Origin: Ampullaceana balthica
Taxonomy: Eukaryota; Mollusca; Gastropoda; Lymnaeidae
Assembly (NCBI GenBank): GCA_944989445.1
Contig: CALYLW010001187.1
Coordinates: forward strand, 36,001 to 100,000
Direction: 5' to 3'
Length of the DNA stretch: 64,000 bases
Shown here: positions 11,286 to 23,700 of the stretch, in pieces
Layout: each line of letters starts with the position of its first letter
Numbering within the stretch: position 1 is the first letter of the stretch
Made by a program: the position numbers and the translations under genes
The notes under the pieces: model-generated
What the model was told of the DNA's origin: nothing
The model's input: only the letters and a program-made list of their open reading frames with translations
Database searches by the model: none

Positions 11286-11520
11286 AAATTACAGCTTAAT
11301 AGCGAAGTCAATAGTGCGCTCGCCTCACAACCTGAGGGGTGTGGGATCTAGCCCACCTTAAAGCCACTATAAAAATGTTGATGAATGACTATCGCTAAAA
11401 AGTCCTCCGCTGACCTGAAGAGGAGATGGGCGCCACCAATGTCTATCAAGCCCCGATAAAGTTCTAATGGAAACATTAGAACCCCCTACGACAACAAAGC
11501 TATGGGACACAAACAACCAA
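11286..11520 (+). repeat. tRNA-derived SINE
   Basis: The head AATAGCGAAGTCAATAGTGC, then GCTCGCCTCACAACCTGAGG, then TGTGGGATCTAGCCCACC looks like a tRNA with box A and a decayed box B (GGATCTAGCCC). The body has GAATGACTATCGCTAAAAAG and ACCTGAAGAGGAG. A headless relative is at about 22505-22680 (GAATGACTCTTGCTAAAAAG) in intron 7 of gene B. Confidence 0.6.
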
Positions 11521-12067
11521 AAAAAAAGAAGAAAATGCCCTTAACCGTAAAGGCATGGACCTACTGCTGAAATGTGCAGGTTCTGGTTGTTCTCCAGAAA
11601 GCTCACACATGAATATTTTTTCTGTCACCTATGTTGTATGCACATGGAACTAAATTTAACCCTATTTTTAAATTTGACAATTAAATGTGATTTTACCAGG
11701 ATTTTCCAAAGTCCGGCCCGCACCCCAAACGCGATTGTAGTTTAACTTTAAACTGGCAAAAGGCAGCGTCTTAAATAATTATTTGACTCGTGTATTTTTT
11801 CTTCTTTAAGGATATTTTTTAAAAGAAAGGCGGGCAATACATGTTGTTTAAACGAAAAGTACGATGAATTCAATAGATGTAAAAAAAAATCAATGAAGTT
11901 TTACTGTTTATAAAAAGTCGACGAAGTTATGTGGAGTCATGTGTAAGAATGTCTATGAAGTCCTAATAAAAAAAAGCAAAATTGTAATTTTGTTTCATTT
12001 TGCAACAGTCAAAAATATATTTGGGATCTAAGAATTAAAATTGAAGGAATTTTAACATGACAATAAT
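11521..12067. other. AT-rich intergenic stretch
   Basis: I see no gene or clear element. A weak match of 11535-11590 to the sequence after 25810 suggests it continues the flank shared with gene B. Confidence 0.4.
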
Positions 12068-12246
12068 GAGGCTTAGACAATAATGATCAAATAGATACAA
12101 TATTACTAGACTTCTCAAAAGCATTTGACAAAGTTCACCACCTTAGATTTCTTTAAAAAACTTAACTTAAATACCTTGGAATCTCAGGTCCCTTACATCA
12201 CTGGATCCAAGATTTCCTTTTGGGTAGGGAGCAAACTGTAATAATT

Positions 12247-13258
12247 CTCTCTGTATCTTTCTATGGCATCCGTCCATCCTCATGGGATGATGGCGTTTTC
12301 CTCCTGCTCCTCTTCCTCCCTTCTCCTTTCTCCTGGCCCTTTTCTCGTCGCTCCTGGCTGTGAGGGAAGCTTCCGCGACTTGAATGCCCTCGCGCACTTC
12401 TTTTGCCCGCCAGGAGTTGCGCTCCTCAGCAATGGTCTCCCGCGTTTTATGGTCAATCTGCGCCAGAGTCATGTCTTTCTTGCAGACATCCTTGAAGCGC
12501 AAGCAGGGGCGTCCTCTTTTCCGCATACCAGTTGCCAGCTCGCCGTAAAGCAAGGCTCTTGGAATGCGCTCCAAGCTCATCCTGCGGACATGTACCCAAC
12601 CACCGCAGGAGCCTCTCACTCAGGATTGAGTGCATAATCAGCATATGACTCCTTCTGAGTACCTCGACATTCGTGATCTTGTCCTGCCAATTGATGTGCA
12701 GAATCCTGCGCAATCATCGTAAGTGGAAGCTGTTGAGTTGCTTTGTTTTTTGGCATACGTCGTCTAGCACTCGCTGCCATAGAGGAGTGTGCTGAGCACA
12801 CATGCCTGGTACACAGTGATTTTTCGTCCTATCAGGGAGCTGTGCATTGTTCCACACTCTTTGCTTCAGCCTAGCCATTAATGATGCAGCCTTGAAAATT
12901 ATGGCTTCAATTTCATTTTCCATGGAGAGTGTGCTTGTGATGTTACTGCCAAGGTAAGTAAAATCCTCGACGACATCCAAGGTGTTTCCCTCAATGGAGA
13001 TTGCTGGGAAGCAGTCTGTTCCTTGTCTTCAAATGTTGGTCTTTTTGAGGCTTATCGTTAGACCAAAATCCTTGCATGCCTCTGAGAACTTATTGACCAA
13101 AAGTTGGAGACCTATCTCTGACATCCATACCAGGATGGATGGAAATCTATACAACATCAGTCGGCTCCGTGCGAAGAGAAAAGTGGAAACTGTTTTAATC
13201 AGAGAGTTGCTCTTCGCGGATGACGCAGCCCTTACCTCACACTCAGAGATATGTCTCC
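12247..13258 (-). mobile_element. RTE-type retrotransposon fragment with 5' inversion and 13-bp target duplication
   Basis: On the - strand, from 13110 down to 12247, broken frames read VNKFSEACKDFGLTISLKKT, DVVEDFTYLGSNITSTLS, MARLKQRVWNN, TKQLNSFHLR, LYGELATG and RGRPCLRFKDVCKKDMTLAQ. These are the C-terminal half of RTE-type ORFs. The piece upstream of this in the element (MDGNLYNISRLRAKRKVETV, then LLFADDAALTSHSEICLQ, the RT catalytic box) lies at 13111-13258 on the + strand, so it is inverted. The insertion is flanked by AACTGTAATAATT at 12234-12246 and 13259-13271. It broke the LINE at 12068-14465. Confidence 0.85.
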
Positions 13259-13885
13259 AACTGTAATAATTAATGGCTCTAAATCTGCACCAATAAAGGT
13301 TAACTCAGGAGTTCCACAAGAAACTGTGCTAGGTCCCTTACTCTTTTTAATTTATATTAATGACTTACCCAACAACATCTCAAAAGGAACAAAAGTTAGG
13401 TTATTTGCTGATGCTTGTATAATCTATAGAACAATGAAATCAGAACAAGATAGCAAAATTTTACAAAAAGACTTGGGAAATATGAAACTAATTGGAGTAT
13501 GTCTTTCCACCCAGAAAAGTGTCAATTAATAAGAGTAACAAAGAAAAAGAAACAAATAAATTCAAAATATTTCATTCACGGAAAAGAACTGACTCAAAAT
13601 AAAGATGCAAAATACTTAGGAGTCACAATAAATGAGAAACTTTCATAGAAGCCCCATGTCAATGAAGCTATTAAAAACTATTTTAAAAAAACTTAGGCTT
13701 TATAAAAATATTTTTTTTACAAATGTAATAAAGATATAAAACTAATATGCTATCTCACTTTGGTGAGACCTGTACTAGAATATGCATCTTCTGTCTTGGA
13801 CCCATCCACCAAAATAAACATTGATAAACTAAGACAAATTCAAAAAAGAGCTGTTAGAATATTCACAACTGACAAGAATAACACC

Positions 13886-14168
13886 TTTAGTGGTCGAGTG
13901 GCAGCGCACTGGACTGTTGTACCGATGGTCACGGGTTCGAATCCGTGTGAAGGCAAGGGCTGGTTCCCGGGGCCTAGGGCGTCCCTGAGTCACCCCGCTC
14001 CGAATGGGTACCTAACTACATGTAGTTAGGCGGCTGGGTAATGCGTGGAACCCAAAAAGCCGTGGCCTGTGAATGCTGCATCACTTGCCAACAGATCATC
14101 TGTCATGGTCTGTGGACGCAACTATCTTCTGCATAGAAGGAGCGTCTGTATTGATAAGATAAGATAAT
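13886..14168 (+). repeat. tRNA-derived SINE with a LINE-like GATAAG tail
   Basis: The tRNA-like head has box A TGGTCGAGTGG and box B GGTTCGAATCC. The body ends GGACGCAACTATCTTCTGCA, AGGAGCGTCTGTATTGATAA and GATAAGATAAT. That 3' end closely matches the LINE 3' end (GGACGCAAAATCTTCTGTAT, then repeated GATAA) at 14403-14462 and the LINE at 26191. The SINE likely uses the LINE enzyme. It lies inside LINE copy 1, replacing about 18 bases of it, and no target duplication is visible. Confidence 0.75.
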
Positions 14169-14677
14169 CCTTGAAACACTATAGGATAGAAGAACCAAGA
14201 GTAAAGTAGTAATCATACATAACGCAATTAATTTTAATTTGAAATACAACACAAAGATAACTATATACAACCCTCAGATAGAATAAAAACACCTTTCTTA
14301 TTCCGTATGCATGAACAAGCATATACAACAAAGCAACATTTTATGAACATTTAAATATCTAATAAGAATGCAGGACTAAAACACAAACCATAGATAAGCT
14401 TAGGACGCAAAATCTTCTGTATATAAGGAGCCTCTGAAACATATTATAAGATAAGATAAGATAATTTTTACTACGTCAGTATAAGACATGCATAACCGTC
14501 AGGTTATTTTTATTTGAAAGTTTTTTCCTTATTGTTTTGCGCTTGCTGTGGTATTTCCGGTAAAACCGATTCTAAATTTAAAGCACTATTTAGCATTGTA
14601 GTTTCTAGAAATATGCCAACATATATATATAGCAACATTACATGCACAAAGAAGTTTTGAATGTTATTCAAAGGCCC

Positions 14678-14685
14678 TATAAATA
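14678..14685 (+). promoter_or_regulatory. TATA-box candidate of F-box gene B
   Basis: TATAAATA follows AGGCCC 46 bases before the chosen ATG at 14731. Genes C and D also have a TATA-like site beside GGCC (ATAAAAGG, TATATAAAAGG), which supports a shared promoter form. The spacing would leave a very short 5' UTR of about 15-25 bases. Confidence 0.45.
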
Positions 14686-14730
14686 AATGTTCTTAAACAG
14701 ACCTGAATTGATCATCATTTAGGAAGCAAA

Positions 14731-17700
14731 ATGACAAAAAGAATTAAATCAGTGACAGAATGTGTACTAAATTCACCAACTAAACCAGATAACCCTTTTT
14801 GGAGCCAACTTCCCGCCATCGCTTTATTTAACGTGTATCGGTACTTGGACGATGAAGATAGAGTTGCCATGGCCAAGGTAATGAATTTCATATCACAAAA
14901 GGAATTATAACTGACGCGTGAATTTCTGCATTATTTTGCTATCGTGGATACATGAATTGTTGATGGTTGGATACAAGAGACGAGTGGATCTTTCTATCTA
15001 ATTGATATGATTTAGGAAATTTACGTAATGACGATGCTGATAATTTTTTCTCATCTATGGAAACAGCGCGTGTAAAATTGGAAAAGCTTATAATTGATAG
15101 TTGAAAAAAGTGTAGCTTTTGGCAGAATGTTATATGACTTGTGAACATTGATTGTTTGGTTGTCGCAATAATCAAATCGTATTTACAAGGTAAAGGGTTG
15201 TTATTTAGTTTAGCACTTGAGGTAATGGTAAATGATTGATTTTGAAAATTAAATGTGAACATTGGAACAAGAACAATGACGTTGATGCTAAAATATTTTC
15301 CTACTTAATTTCTATTTACTTCTACTTTTAAATATGTATTCTATTGAATATTGAATTCTACTTATTAAAAAGTAAAAATATTTAGTAATGTATATTCTTT
15401 TCGAATCTGTAATCTCAATAGTACATGAACTTTATTTGTGCCAATGAAACTATCTTGAATTTATTCTCATCGTAAAAATAATGAATTTCTTGGATAATTG
15501 CTTATGCTAAAAAGAGTCATCTAAAATTAATTACTTCCGTCTATGAAAATATATCTCTTTTAACTTTTTCAATAATTTTAGATCATTTATTTGTTTCTTA
15601 AGTCTTGCAAGGCTTGGAGTGAAGAGTTCTATAATCCAACTCTCTGGAGAAAGAGGATCATACATTTTGACTCTCGAAACGAAAATGACGACGTGCAGAT
15701 GGGGACAAACTATAAGTCAGAGACAGTGCTTCCACTATGTAGTGGTATGTTAATATAGATGTTATATGTTTGTAGTCATTACATTTCTATGGAGCGGCAT
15801 AACACATTAATACAATAAACAACTAGCAAAAAAAAGTAGTTTATACAAAAATAAATTTTGAAATAAATTTTTGAATACATAATTTATAAAAACAATCCGT
15901 AAAAAACCAAGTTTTTGACTATAAATCCTTTACGTATGAGACGTAACTAAAAGAATGTTCATTATAACACGCAGCGCAAGACCATCCATAAATACAAAAT
16001 TGCAGTTGTGTCGTAAAACGTGTTTAATATAATGCGCACCGATCAGGAATAGGTTTATAAAAAGTGTTGTCAGTTAAATACGCACCTTATTGCGCGACAG
16101 AAAGGTTGTTCAATATAATACGCACCGCGACGCTCTATCTCAAAAAATAGCATGATACATAGGAATAAATAAAATAATCTAAAAAATCAAAAATTTAATT
16201 ACGGTACATGCGATCGATCTGAAAGTTTGATACATTGTTTTTATCATTGGTACGAAACTGCCTGCAAAATTTCAGCTCGCTATCTTGCGAGCAAGTGGGT
16301 TGAAAATCGATCAAAAGTTTTGGCGACAAGCAAGCAAGCAAGCAAGGTCGGTCGGTCGGCCGCAGACACCACGAGTTAATATAAAGGATTTAAAAAATAC
16401 GGAACGAATATGAATAAAAGAATATGTTAACGAGCATAACCTTCATCCATAAAAGCAAAATAAGTAAATATAATTTACCCCATAAACAACTTGTATTGTG
16501 GAACATCATTTGTGTCTCAAATCTCTTTTAAAGATTAAAAGTAAAGTGTTTATAGTTATGGCTGTGACTCCACCTTTCTATAGTAATATACAATATTTAT
16601 TTTTTAATTAAAAAATTGTTTTGTAAAAAGGGGCTCGCATCTAATTTTCATTTTAAATGAAATGAGCCGATTGTCAACCTATATTTGCATTGTTAGGGCG
16701 TACCATTGCATTATACATTATTTAAACACTCATATTTCAATCGCGTCTCATTTCCTATATAAGTTGTTTCTATAGCCTTTTCTTGTCATCTTGCTCTTTC
16801 CATCATAAATATTCTATTGAAGCAAAATTTCATTTATTTCTATGTAGAGAACTGTGGCAAAAGATTCTTCCAAAGTATTCACATTTATCTTCAAGAAGTG
16901 GACATTTATGTCAACATAATTCATCCAATTCCGTGGGAAATGGCTAAAGACTTCATGATTTTCGCAACGTTGTTAGATAAAGCGAATTTGACAAAAGTAA
17001 AGATATCTTATCCGGAGGAAATGGATAATTTAGGGTACCGTACTCGAGCTCTTTTCGTAAGACCTGTCAGAAGATTAACAAAAAATCAGCGAGGACTGAA
17101 GGTGAAATATCAAACTTGCTATTTCTTCTGCTGAACCTATTATTAAACGATATTTTAATGAACTAAAATTCAATAATTGTTAATTACATAAATGTCGATG
17201 TATTTTCCTTGTTTTAAATATGAAAAAAAAAGTTCTTATATCTTTTAAAAGTGCTAGGATTTAAGTGATAATATATTCTTTTGCTGTGCTGGGGTTGGCG
17301 ATGAGGTCGTAGCGAGTCGAAGTAGGATATTCCACTTCTCTATTGTGAGGACAAAATTTAGTGGGGAGCATCTTCGACCGTGTTCTTGGTTGCTCAGTTT
17401 GCCTCCTCAGAGGAGACCTTTCTCGGGGTGGGGGTGGGGGTGGAAAGTCCCCTAGCTATTAGTTCCCTGGGGGAGACATAGTTGCTGGTAGAGTTTCCCG
17501 GGAAGACTTATAAGAGCGTTATGATTAGGGCTGCTGATTCTCTTCTACGTGTAGAATTTAGTGATATTTAAAAGAAAATAATTATGCATGTTTAAATCAG
17601 CACGCAATAACTAATTCATCAATTAAATTTTCTTTCAAATACAAAGTTATTGCTGGTACTTAATTTATTTACAAAAATCTACAATTTTTTTTTCATATAC

Positions 17701-20700
17701 TAAAAGTTCGTCCCATTTTATTTCGCCTTCACTTGCAACATCATATTAACTGATATTTCAAGGAAATCAGCATCACTTCTACTCACTTGAGGCTATGGGC
17801 CGGAGTACAACTTCTAAGGTCGTTAGCAAAGTCACTGGGAGACACTGTTCAATTCCTGACACTTAATAATATCTTTACGAATGCTTTGGACGAAATTCAC
17901 GGCGACGAAAGCATTGTAGAAGAAATGCAGGTAATTTTAAATCTAATTTAATAGTTATATTTATATTTAGTCTTTTTGAGTTTTTTAATCATAAATTTTA
18001 AAAAAACGTAAAAAGAACAAATATTTTACTATAAATCATATTATATACGAGACATAACTAAAAGAATGTTCATTATAATTAGCAGCGCGAGACAATAAAA
18101 AAATATAAAATGTTAGTTATGTCTCATAAAACATGTTTAATATAATGCACACCGATCGGGATTATATTTTTTAAAAAGTATCGTCAATTTAATATGCACC
18201 GCATCGCGTGATAGGAAAGAGTGTTCAATATAATACGCACTGCGACACTCTAGCACAAACATTAACATGCTACATATAGATAAATAGAGATAATCTTAAA
18301 ATTCATTAATTTAATGACAGCACATTCGATCGAACTGAAATTTTGATTGATCATTTTTTATCATCGGCACGAGTCTGCCTTCAAAATTTCATCTCACTAG
18401 CACACCAGAAATTGGGTTAAAAATCGATCCAAAGTTTTTCTGGAAAGAAACAATCAAGGAATCAATTAAGCAGACGCCACGAGTTAATATAAAGGACTTA
18501 AAAATACTACTAAACTACCTTTAAATTTAGTCAAAGCATTTATTTTACGAAAGCTCTCCATTATTGTATCTCATAATTTTGATATACATTTCATCGAGCT
18601 ACCCACGGAATATAATAGTTGAGTTGGGTCGAAGAAACAATTGCATTCAACGTGATAACGTTCATTGCGACACAAACATCTCCTGGTGACCTCAAAATGC
18701 TTAATGTTGGATACAATAGTTGGATTCTGAATTATCGACCATATGAAATGTCTTAAATCTTTTACATTGCTCTCAATATTATTTTTATAATTTTTTTCAG
18801 AGATTTCAAAATCTGTCTAGAGTAAATTTGGATTATGAAATTTTGTCAGACGAGTTGGTCAAAATTTGGGCTAAAGGATCTCCAGCGCTGTCATACATTA
18901 CGCTTTTGGCTGGGCTACGTAGTGGTAATAAGATACTTTTTTCCGTTTCTGTCTTTCATTTTTTTAAATACAAGATACGCAAAATAATTGTAGGATCAAA
19001 ACTAAGGTTGATCCTTTTATTTTAGTTTGGCAAACTGATTATCGGTTATGTAAATCCGATTTTAAACCGGTTATCGTTTTACCTTAGATTTCATAGACAT
19101 ATATTCTTATGAGGCGAATATGACGTGGAATTTGGAAATGACGACACAGTTTTCGTCGAGTTAAGAAAATGCCGTCCCATGCAGAGCTGTTTATAGGGTT
19201 GGCGAAGATGATGTGGAAAATGGTGGAATTAAAGAAATGTCACACGCAATGCGTAATGTGTTAAAGTGCATTTTATGTCTAGCCTACATAATTATTTCAA
19301 CAATAGAGACTGCATTTATATGGTCTATTATTGTTGATTTCGGATAGCATTGAACTTAATGACGTCACACTGTTCGCCAAACAATAAATGTATTTATCTA
19401 CAAACACAATTCACGGAGCGCTAAAAACTTATAAATAAACACATCTTGGAGGGCATATTGGATGAAAATGTCAGTAACGCCGGATTAAATTTTGTCAGCA
19501 TATTTTTTAAAATTTTAAGTACAGATATGAATTTTTTTTTAAAGTTCGATTATCGTTTTGGGAAATTTTAAAGCCGATTATCGCTTTCAATACCGATAAT
19601 CGGATTTTCAATTTTCGTATTACAACCCTAATCGAAACCAAAAAATAAAAATAGTATTCACCGACTAATGAGTAATAGTTCACTAAATATTTCGGCTAAT
19701 TTCTTCAGAGTTGTAAATAAATGAACACAAGTATTTCAGTTAATCTCACTATATATAATACTTCCTATTCTATGCGACAATAATAGTTGCAGAAATATAA
19801 AGCAACACAGAAAAGAAGAGAAGAAATGTGGGCAAAGTTACACTTTAAAAAATATATTTAAAAAAGCACAGGATATCAGAAAAAAATAAATGAGTTATTC
19901 TTAAGACCTCAAATAAAAAACGACAACAAATATTCAAAAGTACGTATATTTTATTAATCTTTTATTTCATTTAAAAGCTTTATCGTTTTACTATTGCATG
20001 AGATATACTTATTTTAATAAATTGCAGATTTTGCCATCTTTTGGGGAAATGTGCTTAATTAATGTATGTGTCCCTTTTGTGGTTTAAATTGCAAAATTCA
20101 TTTTGATTTCTTTCAGATCACAGTCACCCAAGGATCTATGAGTTTTATTTTTTTCTTTAACTAGAGTCGTTTTTCTTAATTTACTACAGTATTTAGTAAA
20201 AAATAATTTCAATGTAAATATTAGTACAATAATAATTATTATTTATTTTATTTTAATTGTAATAAAATAATTTAAACAACATGTATAGCGTGGCTAGAAA
20301 CACTCAAGTTATGAAACAAACTGAATAAGTTGTTACTAGTTTTAACATTTCTGACTCGGTCCTTTCTTCTTATTTTTTTCCAGTAGGACACTCAATTAGC
20401 TCCGGCGCGTGGCAAGATTTGATCGCAACACACCCGAATGTGCTGGTTGAGTTCTGTACGCACGAGTTTTTTCCCTTCCAGGACATATTGGACATTTTAC
20501 CACTAGCAATACCAATGTACAAGTTAATATTGAACTTGTACTATGACGACGACATGTCACAGTTACAGGTATGATCAACAAGTATTTGATTGCTGTAAAT
20601 ATTTGAATTGGTGTCTCTCGCTAACTAAATACTGACTTTATTTTAGACAGTAAGACCTCAACAACTTTAAAACTTTTAAATATTTTATCTCTTTATACAT

Positions 20701-23700
20701 AATGTTTCCATTTACACGCATATACGCGAATCAATTACTTTTACTTAATTATTTGAGCTTGGCAAAAGTATGGCGTAATAAAGAAAAAAATGCTTCATGA
20801 ATTAATATATTTATATTTATATTGATACTCTGATTGATGTTTTATTGATCAATCCTTCATATAAATCATATGAAGTGTATAGTTCGCATTTAAATTGCCA
20901 GTGTCTGCAATATCTTAAGTTCCGTTTTGTTGAGTAAGAGACGGGCCACTATATCTTTAAAATCAAATAAGTCGGGGAATGGTGGCCGAGAAGCGTACCA
21001 AGCGTCGCGGGTTTGAGTCGCTGAGCCCACCCAGCTCCGATTGGGTACCTGACACTAGTTTGGGAAACAAATGATGATTGACACTGTGCTACGTATACCT
21101 CTAATGTTTTCGATGCATGTGAATTCTTCCTCACGCCCCTGCTCTTTCTTATAAAAACGTAAGACGCAAGAATTTCTGCACATAAAGAACGTTGTAATGT
21201 TAAAAAAAATTTTTAAACATAGTTACTAAGTACTTGAACAGACTAACATACACATTAATAAATCGCAGTAAAACATTTTGATTATTATTTTTTCCAGATC
21301 TATATCCCTCTATGGATATTTTTTTTTAAAGATTATGTTGTTATTTTTAATAAGAGACTTCTTAAAAAAAGGGATTTTAATATGTAAAAATGTATGATAA
21401 AATTCTTGATACTGCTGAATATTTTAAAAACGTGGTTGAAATTACCTATATTTCTGTATCAAGTGTCTTAATTATATGTTAGGTAAGCTTGAAAGTTAGT
21501 TTTTGAGCCACACACACAAGCTCTACAAAAAATCCAAACACATTTGTTAAATGCGTGTATTTCTTTTCTTCTAGATGATTATTTTACTTACTCATATGAA
21601 CAACTACAAGAATACAATAAAACATCTTTTCGTAAAGATAAATGCGGCTTGTGAATATCTTGACTCCACGGTCGTACATGACATACTGTCTCCCTGCATC
21701 AAACTGTAAGTCATTTCGTATGTGTATGGGAAAATTTTGAGACAAGTTTTTATTCCCACGAACTTCTATACCGATTTGACCCCTTTCTCCCTTATGCCAA
21801 TTCTCAGTTCATCTGATGTATTGGCCTTAATATTTTGGATTAATTTCTAGTTGAAGTACTCACATGTTGATAAATCATTGGACATATACAAATTACACAA
21901 TTTTCTATGAGGGTCGCGTTGGTTGATCAAGCTGTCGGTGTTTGATATAAAACAGGAAGTTTGAAGAAGTTTAAGTTTTTTAAACAAAATATAACAGCTC
22001 CTGTAAGCTCCTACAGTCTATAGAATGGTGAAGTGCTGGTTTCATGATTTTAAGGCGGAATGCCAAATTTTATTATTTGTGAACTGACACAAAGAAGAGT
22101 GAGAGCACAAAGAGAATTTATTAACTTCGACACATTGGCAATCTCTCAACAACAAAAAATGTATTCAAAGATACTTTTTTTAAATAGTAAAAAGTATTTT
22201 AATTAATTGCAAAATGTTATATTATTATTTGTTTATTTGATTATTTGTTTTTTTTTATAAATTGCCAAAGCAAAGCTATTAATATAAACCCATTTCAACA
22301 ATTGATACGAGCAAGTCAGCAAAATTTAACAATATCCTTATTAAATCCTTACCTAATACCAGAGTTAATTATTATATTTGAAAAAAATCTGTCTCACAAC
22401 AAAGATAATTAGTTTCTCTAACGCTAATGAAAATAAATTTAAAAAATAGGATTTGAAAAATGAGTTAGACAAAAATTTCATTAAAAAATAAATTATTTTT
22501 TTAGCGGTTCGTGGGAACTAGCCCCTTTTTAAGCCACAATACAAGTATTTATGAATGACTCTTGCTAAAAAGTCCAACTCTGACTTGAAGAGGAGCTGGG
22601 TGACGCTAAGTCTACCAAGACCCAAGCGAATTCTAATGGAATCCTTTTGGACCACAAGGTCATGGGAGTTGGGAGAGGGATATGTTTTAAAACGGATTGT
22701 GTTTTTAGGGAATAGATATAGTACAACTTAAAGACTTCCGAAAATTTCAATAACTATTTTTAAAACGTCCACAATTAATTTGGGTTAATTATTATACATA
22801 TATTTACTCTCAATTATCGTTGATTGTGGCCCAACGCTAAATCATAATCCTTCTGGTTTCCAGATTAACATTAACCAAACAACGCACGAACCTATGACGT
22901 CAGCATTTGTGTTGCAAACAGTGCTGACTGACTCAAAGAGATATTTTTTGGCGCAGTAATTTGGTGCGCTGCTTTCTAAAATTACCTTAAAAATCGTGTT
23001 GTGATTAGCACTGTAAAAAAAAATATATATAAATACTTTAAGTACATTTCAGAAATATTTCGGATTTATCATACAAGGATAAGTTACTTGGGCTTTTGAC
23101 CAAAAAAAAGTGGGCGCCGCAGGCGCCCTACAACCCCTATTATAAAATACTTTGTGTACATGTAAGGAAGTTTAATATTATGTATTTATCATACAAGGAC
23201 AAGTTAGTTGTGCTCTAAAAAAGTGGGCGCCGCAGGCGCCACGGCGCCGCAGCACAACCTAGTATAATTATATATGTGATGATAAAAGCACAAGTCACTG
23301 GCTCACTGACTCACTAAATGTGGAACGCTTTGACGTCGTTGTTTGATCTTATATTTAATATATAAGGTGTGCATCAAAAGGTGTGCAAATAATTATAAAT
23401 TAAAGACGCACTGTAAATAATATTTTATGACGTCATTGTTTTAGCTCATATTTTAATTTTGGAAAAGGAAAACATGTAAAAATAGAATTTGGGGATTTAT
23501 AATCATAAAATACTTTGTGTATTTCAGGAAGTTTAATATTTCGTATTTATCAAACAAGGATAAGTTACTTGGGGTTTTTGACCGAAAAAAAAGTGGGCGC
23601 CTTAGGCGCCCTACAACCCCAGCCCCTAGTATTATAAAAAAAAGCAATAGAACTACAAACAAATTCATTGTTTAGGAGTTTTCAATGCCTTACACATTTA

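Larger units (their letters stand above)
12068..14465 (+). pseudogene. 5'-truncated LINE (CR1/I/Jockey group), copy 1, with two nested insertions
   Basis: The frame opens at the RT (NDQIDTILLDFSKAFDKVHH), is split by an RTE insertion at 12247, and resumes at 13259 with INGSKSAPIKVNSGVPQ and PLLFLIYINDLPNN. The catalytic box reads FADAC rather than FADDC. Stops and shifts follow. The C-terminal part around RPVLEYASSVLDPSTK is cut by a SINE at 13886. The 3' end is AGATAAGATAAGATAA at about 14450. It matches the better copy at 26191-27888. The insertion ends only about 210 bases before the TATA box of gene B. It is dead. Confidence 0.8.

Noticed and set aside
12263..12637. A 124-codon + frame over the RTE fragment
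   Set aside because: It is the antisense of the RTE C-terminal ORF, whose motifs (RGRPCLRFKDVCKKD) are on the - strand.
14939..15262. A 107-codon reverse frame in intron 1 of gene B
   Set aside because: No motif, AT-driven codons, and no match in paralog introns.
16320..16365. A CRISPR-like or clustered short repeat (CAAG and GGTC runs)
   Set aside because: These are simple runs inside repeat R1, with no spacers, in a eukaryotic genome.
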